Below are positions 1-4,992 of a stretch of DNA of 11,052 nucleotides, piece after piece. Made by a program: the position numbers and the translations under genes. The first letter of the stretch is position 1, and the number at the start of each line of letters is the position of its first letter. This DNA is from Burkholderiales bacterium (GTDB lineage: Bacteria; Pseudomonadota; Gammaproteobacteria; Burkholderiales; Usitatibacteraceae): contig JACMOJ010000487.1 of NCBI GenBank assembly GCA_014378085.1, positions 1-11,052 of the forward strand, in the 5' to 3' direction. Under the pieces are notes generated by a model. It was not told where the DNA came from. It saw only the letters and a program-made list of their open reading frames with translations, and ran no database searches.

Positions 1-256
1 CACCCAACACGCGGTCGAATTCACCAATGCTGGTGGGCTGACGCGGGATGTCCTGGGTCTTAACTTTGCTGAGTTGCAGTACTTGGCCGCGCTCGGCGTG
101 CACACCAGCGAGTGTGGCAAAACGGTTGGTGCTCGCCGTTTCAGCGACGGACTCGACCAGTGTGTTCCACGCATTGCAATGAGGGCACTGCCCCTGCCAT
201 TTCGGCGACTGGCCGCCGCATTCGGTACAGGAGTAAATGGTTTTGGGTTTGGCCAT
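1..256 (-). CDS. radA: DNA repair protein RadA/Sms, N-terminal part (runs off the window)
   Basis: RadA is a RecA-like, DnaB-related ATPase that helps process recombination intermediates by driving branch migration. Only the first 85 codons are present; the 3' end lies beyond the window edge. The protein starts MAKPKTIYSCTECGGQSPKW and carries the diagnostic N-terminal four-cysteine zinc finger (C10, C13, C24, C27, in CTEC and CPHC). It then continues into the family's linker with the signature IGEFDRVLG just before the RecA-like core. The Walker A motif would lie just outside the window. The ATG at 254-256 is the only start that keeps the whole zinc finger. The Shine-Dalgarno upstream is weak. 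The preceding gene on the same strand is the small VapB-like gene, 71 bp away, with a REP palindrome in between. The alr-radA neighbourhood is common in betaproteobacteria. Identification is secure from the zinc finger and linker. Confidence 0.95.
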   Translation of the reverse strand, partial: MAKPKTIYSCTECGGQSPKWQGQCPHCNAWNTLVESVAETASTNRFATLAGVHAERGQVLQLSKVKTQDIPRQPTSIGEFDRVLG

Positions 257-315
257 GGGTCGAATTCTTTTGAGCGGGTCGTACTAGCTTGGCTATAGCG
301 ATGATTTACGCAAAC

Positions 316-344
316 TTGGGTCCCGGACTAAATCCGGGACGACA
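316..344. repeat. REP-type palindromic repeat, solitary copy
   Basis: A 29-base unit is identical to positions 1758-1786. It contains an 8-bp perfect palindrome (GTCCCGGA, 5-base loop CTAAA, TCCGGGAC) at 320-340. It lies between the VapB-like gene and radA and overlaps the 3' end of the former: the loop supplies its TAG stop. Short GC-rich palindromes scattered between genes are typical of REP elements mobilised by RAYT transposases; none is encoded here. On the transcript it would form a hairpin that could stabilise or attenuate readthrough into radA. No convincing inverted partner is seen beside this copy. Confidence 0.75.
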
Positions 345-510
345 TGCAGGGTGGCGGAACTTCGTCATTCGAGTTTCGTTGCGCGGAAGGGCGACGCTTC
401 TCTACGTACAAGCGGAGTGCCTCCCTAACGACGCCGATTTGCGTGCGATGGCCGCCCACCTTCATCGCTTCGCGGATAAGCTCTTTGTCAACATTAAATA
501 GATAACTCAT
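328..510 (-). CDS. Small VapB-family (ribbon-helix-helix) antitoxin-like protein, C-terminally altered, no toxin partner
   Basis: The 60-residue product resembles type II antitoxins of the VapB family (PF09957-like). The pattern N-V-D-K-E-L-I-R-E-A (residues 6-15) followed by VVREALRLYVEKRR (27-40) matches the usual strand, short helix, then VxEALRxLV helix. Such proteins bind their own operator and neutralise a cognate VapC RNase. The usual C-terminal toxin-binding tail (often LRGKxxWEGDLxxMR-like) is absent. After residue 40 the sequence is proline- and serine-rich, and the last codons (SSRI, stop) come from a REP palindrome. No PIN-domain toxin gene follows: radA starts 71 bp downstream. 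It is probably a decayed or orphan antitoxin. A near-consensus LexA box lies 10 bp upstream of the ATG. The Shine-Dalgarno is poor. Translation is unproven, but the helix pattern makes chance unlikely. Confidence 0.6.
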   Translation of the reverse strand: MSYLFNVDKELIREAMKVGGHRTQIGVVREALRLYVEKRRPSAQRNSNDEVPPPCMSSRI

Positions 511-520
511 AGAGCTATTC

Positions 521-540
521 TACTGTTTTTATATACAGCA
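521..540 (-). promoter_or_regulatory. Putative LexA (SOS) box
   Basis: On the minus strand the site reads TGCTGTATATAAAAACAGTA, matching 17 of 20 positions of the E. coli consensus TACTGTATATATATACAGTA. The CTG...CAG ends are intact, with the exact 10-base AT-rich spacing. It lies between the alr stop (555) and the start of the VapB-like gene (510). A TAGAAT sequence immediately 3' of the box could be the -10, so bound LexA would cover the promoter. Likely targets are the small antitoxin-like gene and, by readthrough, radA. The E. coli-type motif is used in beta- and gammaproteobacteria. The match is visible; function is inferred. Confidence 0.65.
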
Positions 541-554
541 TGCTAGGCAGTGAA

Positions 555-1658
555 TCACTCCACCTCCACCGCCGGCACTCTCGGCGCTAACGCGCAAAAG
601 AGTTCATAGGCCACCGTCCCGGCCGCCGCAGCGACTTCATCGGCAGGCAGCCCTTCGCCCCACAGGCAAACTGGGGCGCCTACCTTAGCGTGCGGAATAT
701 CGGTCAAATCCACCGTCAGCATGTCCATCGACACGCGCCCGATGGTGCGGGTGCGTTTGCCACTGACGATGACCGGCGTGCCGTGCTCATTCGTGCCGGG
801 TGCGTGGCGCGGATATCCGTCGGCGTAACCACAGGCCACGATGCCGACCCGCATTTTTTTTTGCGCGATGTAGGTGGCACCGTAGCCAACGGTGTCGCCC
901 TTCTCTAATGTCTGCACGCCGATGATCTCTGAACGCAACGTCATCACAGCCTTCAGGCCAATATCGTCCGCCGAACGATCAGCGAACGGCGAAGAGCCGT
1001 ACAGCATGATGCCCGGCCGCACCCAATCGAGGTGTGTCTTCTGAAAACGCAACAGCGCCGCCGAATTCGCGGCACTTTGTGTGAAGCCTTTTTTAGCGAG
1101 TGGCGTTTTTGCAGATTTAACGATTTCTTCAAAACGTTTCATCTGCCAGGCCACCCCCTGCACACCATCGGCGGTGGCAAAGTGGGTCATCAGTGTGACC
1201 TTGCCAAAGTTTTTATGGCTGGCGGCCAGCTCGACGGCAAAGCCCGACATGGGACCCGAAAGCCCCAAGCGGTTCATGCCGGTGTTGAACTTTAGAAACA
1301 CGTCGAGCGGCGTTTGAATATTCGCGTCGGCGAGTTGTTTTGCGGCTTCGACATCACGAATAGAAGTTGTTAAGTTGTAGTTGGCGAAGATTTTGATTTC
1401 TTCTTCGCCAAAAAATCCTTCGAGCATCAGGATGGGCGCTTGGATGCCGAGCTTGCGAAGTTGAATGGCGGAATCGAGTTCGAGTGTCGCAAAACCATCC
1501 GCATCTTTGAGTACCCTCGCCACACGGGTTAAGCCATGGCCGTAGGCGTTGGCTTTGACCACCGCAAACACTTTTGATTTCGGTGCTGTACCTTTCGCCA
1601 ACGCATAGTTGTGTGCGATGGCAGAAAGTGAAATGTCGGCGCGGAGGGGACGAGTCAT
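555..1658 (-). CDS. alr: Alanine racemase
   Basis: This is a cytoplasmic PLP enzyme that interconverts L- and D-alanine, supplying D-Ala for peptidoglycan. The 367-residue protein has the usual family length. The PLP-binding lysine is K35 in AVVKANAYGHG. The N-terminal barrel contains the conserved LKFNTGMNRLG (around 122-132) and HFATAD (159-164). The second catalytic base is Y259 in VGYGATY, followed by the GYADGYPR signature (about 277-284) and RVSMDM (308-313) of the C-terminal beta domain. The ATG at 1656-1658 gives a normal N-terminus (PLRADISLSAIAHNY), but no clear Shine-Dalgarno precedes it. It follows dnaB on the same strand after a 152-bp gap holding a REPIN-like inverted repeat. 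Whether it is co-transcribed with dnaB or has its own promoter cannot be told. It could equally be called dadX, but no dadA neighbour is present, so a biosynthetic Alr is more likely. Confidence 0.97.
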   Translation of the reverse strand: MTRPLRADISLSAIAHNYALAKGTAPKSKVFAVVKANAYGHGLTRVARVLKDADGFATLELDSAIQLRKLGIQAPILMLEGFFGEEEIKIFANYNLTTSIRDVEAAKQLADANIQTPLDVFLKFNTGMNRLGLSGPMSGFAVELAASHKNFGKVTLMTHFATADGVQGVAWQMKRFEEIVKSAKTPLAKKGFTQSAANSAALLRFQKTHLDWVRPGIMLYGSSPFADRSADDIGLKAVMTLRSEIIGVQTLEKGDTVGYGATYIAQKKMRVGIVACGYADGYPRHAPGTNEHGTPVIVSGKRTRTIGRVSMDMLTVDLTDIPHAKVGAPVCLWGEGLPADEVAAAAGTVAYELFCALAPRVPAVEVE

Positions 1659-1702
1659 TGTGAGCGGCGTTCTGGTCTGTCGCCGCAGACGGCGTGGACC
1701 GT

Positions 1703-1785
1703 ATCATCGGACATTAAGTCTGGGACCAAATTTTGGTTAGTGTGATGCACCACGAAATTGGGTCCCGGACTAAATCCGGGACGAC
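1703..1785. repeat. REPIN-like inverted pair of REP repeats between dnaB and alr
   Basis: The right arm (1755-1785) contains the same REP unit as 316-344. The left arm (1703-1733) is a diverged copy in opposite orientation: aligned as reverse complements, I count 22 of 31 positions matching. The arms are separated by 21 bases (1734-1754). Each arm can fold alone; the right arm has a perfect 8-bp stem at 1762-1782. The two arms can also pair into one long hairpin. This doublet layout is that of REPINs, short non-autonomous elements mobilised by RAYT enzymes. Sitting just after the dnaB stop codon, it could act as a processing or stabilising hairpin between dnaB and alr. Confidence 0.65.
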
Positions 1786-1810
1786 ACTAACGGGTAGTAA
1801 CTCTTTCTGG

Positions 1811-3217
1811 CTAATACCCGCCTCCACCACCGCTGGCATGATTTTCGAAACGTGTGTTCTGCCCAACAAAGGTCAGGCGCACGGTGCCGATCGGACCATT
1901 ACGCTGTTTACCGATGATGATCTCGGCGGTGCCTTTATCCGGCGTCTCGGGGTTATACACCTCATCACGATAAATAAAGATGATGACGTCAGCATCTTGT
2001 TCGATAGCACCCGATTCGCGAAGGTCCGACATTACCGGCCGCTTGTTGGGACGCTGCTCCAGCGAGCGGTTCAGCTGCGAAAGTGCGACCACCGGCACTT
2101 TCAATTCCTTGGCCAGTGCTTTTAGCGAACGCGATATTTCGGAAATTTCTGTTGCGCGATTTTCACCGGAGCCGGTGGCGGACATCAATTGCAAATAGTC
2201 GACCACAATTAGGCCAAGGCCGTCGTACATGCGCCACATACGCCGAGCGCGCGCGCGGAGTTCCAGCGCGTTTAACGCCGGCGATTCATCGATATGAATC
2301 GGCGCAGTGTTAAGTTTCACCATCGCTTGATTGAGGCGGTCCCAGTCACGCGCATCGAGTTGCCCGGTACGCAGCTTTTGCTGATCGACTTTCGAGATCG
2401 ACGAGAGAAAACGATTGGCGATCTGCGTGCCACCCATCTCCATTGAGTAGATCAACACCGGTAATCCAAGGTTGACGGCGACGTGTTCGGCGAGATTCAG
2501 ACTAAATGCGGTTTTGCCCATCGAGGGCCGTCCGGCAACGATGATGAGATCTCCATCCTGCATGCCCGAAGTCATATTGTCGAGATCAACAAACCCTGTC
2601 TCTTTGCCGACCACTGAACTAGGGTTCTTCGACAATTCATCTAGGCGCGTCATCACCTCACCGAGCAAATCCTCCATCGATTGGAAGCCCTGCGAATTCT
2701 TGTGCCCCATCTCGGCGATGTCGAAAATCTTTTTCTCAGCATCGTCAAGCAACTGGCGCGCTTCACGACCATTCGGTGAGTACGACGAGTCGGCGATGTC
2801 TTCGCCGGCACGCGCGAGTGAGCGCATGATCGAGCGCTCCCGCACGATTTCCGCGTACAGGCGAATATTGGCGGCCGACGGCGTGCCCTCGGAGAGATTC
2901 TGTAGGTAGCTGATACCGCCGATGTTTTGTAGCTCACCGGTGAGTTGCAGGCACTCTGCGACGGTCAACACGTCGGCAGGCTTATTGTGCTCAATTAGCC
3001 GCGAGATGGCGCGATAAATCTTGCGGTGGTCGTCACGATAAAAGTCAACATCGGCCACCATGTCGCCGATGCGATCCCACGCTTCGTTATTGAGTAACAA
3101 ACCACCCAACACTGACTGTTCGGCTTCGATGGAATGTGGCGGGAGCTTCAGCGAAGAGACAACGCTATCGGTGCCGTAGTGCGGTTGCGAGGGTGCTTGG
3201 GAGAACACTGAGGCCAT
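1811..3217 (-). CDS. dnaB: Replicative DNA helicase DnaB
   Basis: This is the hexameric 5'-3' helicase that unwinds DNA at the replication fork and binds primase. The 468-residue length is normal. The N-terminal domain starts at about residue 26 (PPHSIEAEQSVLGGLL). A linker follows, then the RecA-like core from about 205 (TGFVDLDNMTSGM). Walker A is GRPSMGKT with K235, the catalytic glutamate is E260 in YSMEMG, and Walker B ends at D340 in LIVVDYLQLM. ENRATEISEISRSLK, ALSQLNRSLEQRPNKRPVMSDLRESGAIEQDAD and the nucleotide-contacting KQRNGPIG near the end are fully conserved. The C-terminus ends in a glycine run (GGGGGY). No intein is present. The ATG lacks a good Shine-Dalgarno. Upstream are a putative promoter and two DnaA boxes, and alr follows. 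The sequence resembles betaproteobacterial DnaB most closely (from memory). Confidence 0.98.
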   Translation of the reverse strand: MASVFSQAPSQPHYGTDSVVSSLKLPPHSIEAEQSVLGGLLLNNEAWDRIGDMVADVDFYRDDHRKIYRAISRLIEHNKPADVLTVAECLQLTGELQNIGGISYLQNLSEGTPSAANIRLYAEIVRERSIMRSLARAGEDIADSSYSPNGREARQLLDDAEKKIFDIAEMGHKNSQGFQSMEDLLGEVMTRLDELSKNPSSVVGKETGFVDLDNMTSGMQDGDLIIVAGRPSMGKTAFSLNLAEHVAVNLGLPVLIYSMEMGGTQIANRFLSSISKVDQQKLRTGQLDARDWDRLNQAMVKLNTAPIHIDESPALNALELRARARRMWRMYDGLGLIVVDYLQLMSATGSGENRATEISEISRSLKALAKELKVPVVALSQLNRSLEQRPNKRPVMSDLRESGAIEQDADVIIFIYRDEVYNPETPDKGTAEIIIGKQRNGPIGTVRLTFVGQNTRFENHASGGGGGY

Positions 3218-3286
3218 TGTTTTTATGGGAGGTTTGGCGGTTATGGGAGTAATAACATTGGTTCGGACGCAAACTGAACCATCACT

Positions 3287-3315
3287 ATTGTGCGCCCAGA
3301 GTTATCCACATTCAA
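3287..3315 (-). promoter_or_regulatory. Putative sigma-70 promoter of dnaB
   Basis: On the minus strand TTGAAT (3310-3315) and CACAAT (3287-3292) are separated by exactly 17 bases. Each hexamer matches 4 of 6 consensus positions. Transcription would start near 3280, leaving a leader of about 60 bases before dnaB. A perfect DnaA box fills the half of the spacer next to the -35 hexamer, so DnaA binding should interfere with polymerase. Predicted by eye only. Confidence 0.4.
3302..3310 (+). promoter_or_regulatory. DnaA box 1 (perfect TTATCCACA)
   Basis: The nine bases match the strong DnaA-binding consensus TTATCCACA exactly. The box lies between the -35 and -10 hexamers of the putative dnaB promoter, sharing one base with the -35. 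A degenerate box-like sequence (CAATGCACA, 3313-3321) is adjacent. With box 2, in opposite orientation 37 bp further upstream of dnaB, it forms a pair. Confidence 0.65.
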
Positions 3316-3347
3316 TGCACAAGTCAGTGTTTTTTCGGCTGATAACT

Positions 3348-3356
3348 TGTGGATAA
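3348..3356 (-). promoter_or_regulatory. DnaA box 2 (perfect TTATCCACA, minus strand)
   Basis: The plus strand reads TGTGGATAA, the exact reverse complement of the DnaA consensus. It faces box 1 in inverted orientation, with 37 bases between them that include a T-rich run (3329-3335). It lies upstream of the putative dnaB -35, where a bound DnaA molecule could cooperate with one at box 1. Confidence 0.65.
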
Positions 3357-3384
3357 GTTTGCCATAAACTGGTGCCGCAGAAAC

Positions 3385-3413
3385 AAAAACGCCGGTCTGC
3401 GACCGGCGTTTTT
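3385..3413 (-). terminator. Strong rho-independent terminator after rplI (bidirectional)
   Basis: A perfect 13-bp stem (AAAAACGCCGGTC, loop TGC, GACCGGCGTTTTT) is flanked by an A run on one side and a T run on the other, so it can work in both directions. On the minus strand it would end the rpsF-rpsR-rplI transcript 153 bp after the rplI stop and insulate the dnaB promoter just downstream. Confidence 0.85.
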
Positions 3414-3565
3414 GAGATACCAACTTCGACTGCAACTGCACAAGAACGCAACTAGTTTCGATGCCAGGCTAGGCGGACGTGAATTTTTCGCCGCGACGTG
3501 TAGTTTGTCCTGCACGAGCAAGAAAAATTCGCTGCCAACAACGCATGGCGCGAAAAGACGCCGTG

Positions 3566-4018
3566 CTATACGTGTTCGCCGAGAACCGAGACAGTGATGT
3601 GCGCCTTCACATCCGTATGCAAGTTCAACGTAAGCGGGAAGTCACCAATGGTCTTCAACGGTCCATTAGGCATAACAACTTCGCCCTTCTTCACATCAAA
3701 GCCCTGCTTGGTGAGCGCTTCGGCGATGTCAGAATTCGTCACCGAACCGAACAAGCGACCATCTACACCCGCTTTTTGCGTGACCTGCACCATATAACCT
3801 TCGAGCTTCTCGCTGCGGCTAGCCGCGGCCGCTTGAATTTCAGCGGCTTTCGATTCAAGGTCTGCGCGCTTGGTTTCGAACTCTGCCTTGGCAGATTCAG
3901 TCGCACGTTTGGCTTTTCCTTGTGGAATCAGGAAGTTGCGGGCGTAGCCGTTTTTGACATTCACGACATCGCCGAGCGAACCGAGATTCACAACTTTTTC
4001 CATCAAAATGATCTGCAT
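3566..4018 (-). CDS. rplI: 50S ribosomal protein L9
   Basis: L9 is a two-domain protein of the large subunit that binds 23S rRNA near the L1 stalk base. The 150-residue length is standard. The N-terminal domain begins [20 protein letters not shown] and contains the family signature [21 protein letters not shown] (about 16-36). A long charged, alanine-rich connecting helix follows (about 41-75). The C-terminal domain contains [16 protein letters not shown] (about 87-102) and the [12 protein letters not shown] region. Translation starts at the ATG at 4016-4018, with a good AGGAG Shine-Dalgarno 7 bases upstream. It is the last gene of the rpsF-rpsR-rplI operon, 23 bp after the rpsR stop, and is followed by a strong terminator. 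Confidence 0.98.
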   Translation of the reverse strand: MQIILMEKVVNLGSLGDVVNVKNGYARNFLIPQGKAKRATESAKAEFETKRADLESKAAEIQAAAASRSEKLEGYMVQVTQKAGVDGRLFGSVTNSDIAEALTKQGFDVKKGEVVMPNGPLKTIGDFPLTLNLHTDVKAHITVSVLGEHV

Positions 4019-4041
4019 GTTTTTCTCCTAGTCCGTTCTGC

Positions 4042-4335
4042 TTAGCGATTTGGGTGCAGATCGGTGTAGTGCAACAACGCCAAGAAGCGTGCGCGCTTGA
4101 TCGCAACATCCAGCTGACGCTGGTACTTGGCTTTGGTGCCAGTAATACGTGCTGGAATGATCTTGCCGTTTTCGTTGACAAAATCTTTCAGGACACCGAT
4201 GTCCTTGTAATCGATTTGTACAATTTTTTCGGCGGTGAAACGGCAGAACTTCTTGCGACGAAACAACCCACGATTTGGATTGCGCTTATCGTCTTTCTTA
4301 TTGTCCTTACCGCGACGGGCTCCGGGACGTGGCAT
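4042..4335 (-). CDS. rpsR: 30S ribosomal protein S18 (with basic N-terminal extension)
   Basis: S18 binds the 30S platform as a heterodimer with S6. The core, from about residue 24 ([22 protein letters not shown]), through [22 protein letters not shown] and [15 protein letters not shown], is unmistakable. The protein has 97 residues against about 75 in E. coli. The extra 20 or so N-terminal residues are rich in Arg, Lys and Asn ([20 protein letters not shown]). Such basic extensions occur in other betaproteobacterial S18 proteins. The long start is supported by an AGAGG Shine-Dalgarno about 8 bases before the ATG at 4333-4335; no ATG exists further in before the conserved core. It sits 64 bp after rpsF, the place where priB is found in many relatives. 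Confidence 0.97.
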   Translation of the reverse strand: MPRPGARRGKDNKKDDKRNPNRGLFRRKKFCRFTAEKIVQIDYKDIGVLKDFVNENGKIIPARITGTKAKYQRQLDVAIKRARFLALLHYTDLHPNR

Positions 4336-4399
4336 ATAAAACCTCTTTAATTAGTGTGTTGGGAACAGAAAGCGCGCGTGCGTCGTAGGGCTTACACCA

Positions 4400-4771
4400 C
4401 TACGCGGCAGCAGCTTCTTTTGGCGCATCTTTGAGATCAACCGACTTCGACTTTTCTTCTTTCATCATCGGCGATGGTGCAACTTCAGCGGATTCTTTCG
4501 ACACGGTGAGGTGGCGAAGAACAGCGTCGTTGAACTTGAATGCGTGCTCGAGCTCTTCCAGCGTTGCCTGGTTGATTTCGATGTTCATCAACACATAGTG
4601 GGCTTTGAACACTTTAGCGATTGGGTAAGCCATCTGGCGACGGCCCCAATCTTCAATGCGATGGACTTTGCCACCGCCTTGCGCTACCAGTGCTTTGTAA
4701 CGCTCAATCATGGCGGGAACTTGCTCGCTCTGATCCGGGTGCACAATAAAAACGATTTCATAATGGCGCAT
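4400..4771 (-). CDS. rpsF: 30S ribosomal protein S6
   Basis: S6 is a ferredoxin-like fold protein of the 30S platform that binds 16S rRNA together with S18. The 123-residue product starts [21 protein letters not shown] and includes [20 protein letters not shown] and the [18 protein letters not shown] region typical of the family. An acidic and lysine-rich tail ([21 protein letters not shown]) follows; the length of this tail varies among species. The reading frame stays open up to a GTG at 4793-4795, but the ATG at 4769-4771 is preferred. It has an AAGGAG Shine-Dalgarno about 7 bases upstream and gives the canonical MRHYE N-terminus. It is the first gene of the ribosomal protein operon, with a promoter near 4924-4952 and a structured leader. 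Confidence 0.97.
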   Translation of the reverse strand: MRHYEIVFIVHPDQSEQVPAMIERYKALVAQGGGKVHRIEDWGRRQMAYPIAKVFKAHYVLMNIEINQATLEELEHAFKFNDAVLRHLTVSKESAEVAPSPMMKEEKSKSVDLKDAPKEAAAA

Positions 4772-4799
4772 AAAATCTCCTTCTGGGTCAGGCACTTAC

Positions 4800-4820
4800 G
4801 TGAAAATACGAGATTTTCAC
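4800..4820 (-). other. Leader hairpin just upstream of the rpsF ribosome binding site
   Basis: A perfect 8-bp inverted repeat (GTGAAAAT, 5-base loop, ATTTTCAC) lies about 20 bases upstream of the rpsF Shine-Dalgarno. It lacks a T tract on the minus strand, so it is not a typical terminator. It may take part in translational control of the operon. Confidence 0.4.
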
Positions 4821-4836
4821 GACTTGTACAGGTTAA

Positions 4837-4865
4837 GCCTACGACGATGCGCACCGCCGTCAGGC
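4837..4865 (-). promoter_or_regulatory. Leader stem-loop, candidate S6:S18 autoregulatory element
   Basis: The predicted rpsF transcript leader can fold a stem with arms GCCTGACG and CGTC-GT-AGGC, i.e. 8 pairs with a 2-base bulge, closing an 11-base GC-rich loop. Autoregulation of this operon by the S6:S18 complex binding an rpsF leader structure is known in several bacteria. The position (about 95 bases before the start) fits. I have not matched the published consensus base by base, so the assignment is tentative. Confidence 0.3.
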
Positions 4866-4923
4866 AAGGGGTTTCAGGTTTTTCTTGTGCCAAATCCGTT
4901 GCCGGAGTTGAGCCAAGCCCACG

Positions 4924-4952
4924 ATTATGGCCGGAAAGGCTAAGAAAATCAA
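4924..4952 (-). promoter_or_regulatory. Putative sigma-70 promoter of the rpsF operon
   Basis: On the minus strand TTGATT (4947-4952) and CATAAT (4924-4929) are separated by exactly 17 bases. The -10 matches 5 of 6 and the -35 matches 4 of 6 consensus positions. Transcription would begin near 4917, giving a leader of about 145 bases before rpsF with two potential hairpins. It lies in the 221-bp gap after the SGNH-like gene, which shows no obvious terminator of its own. Confidence 0.6.
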
Positions 4953-4992
4953 ACACTTCGTGGATCTTAAACGTGGAAACTACCCGGCACAA

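Larger units (their letters stand above)
3218..3565. other. Intergenic regulatory region between rplI and dnaB
   Basis: This 348-bp stretch has no convincing gene on either strand. It holds, from the rplI side: a weak 8-bp hairpin just after the rplI stop (about 3543-3566), an AT-rich 9-bp inverted repeat (GAATTTTTC at 3481-3489 and 3522-3530), a strong perfect-stem terminator, two perfect DnaA boxes and a putative dnaB promoter. The dnaB 5' leader also contains a 9-base direct repeat (TTATGGGAG on the plus strand) at 3223-3231 and 3241-3249, offset by 18 bp. Confidence 0.7.

Noticed and set aside
289..501. Plus-strand 70-codon frame across the VapB-like gene and REP
   Set aside because: It is antisense to the VapB-like gene, which has a recognisable ribbon-helix-helix pattern; the plus frame has none and overlaps the REP.
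3290..3360. A replication origin, because of paired DnaA boxes
   Set aside because: Only two perfect boxes and one poor one are present, without a clear AT-rich unwinding region or neighbouring dnaA, dnaN or rpmH. Regulation of dnaB or a titration site is more likely.
3481..3530. Inverted repeat GAATTTTTC / GAAAAATTC after rplI as a terminator
   Set aside because: The 9-bp arms are AT-rich and 32 bases apart; the perfect GC-rich stem at 3385-3413 is a far better terminator.
3479..4045. A 188-codon open frame on the plus strand
   Set aside because: It lies opposite rplI for almost its whole length, shows no family features, and mirrors the codon structure of the real gene.
4772..4795. Eight extra N-terminal codons for S6 starting at a GTG
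   Set aside because: They contain the AAGGAG ribosome binding site itself; the ATG at 4769-4771 gives the canonical S6 start.
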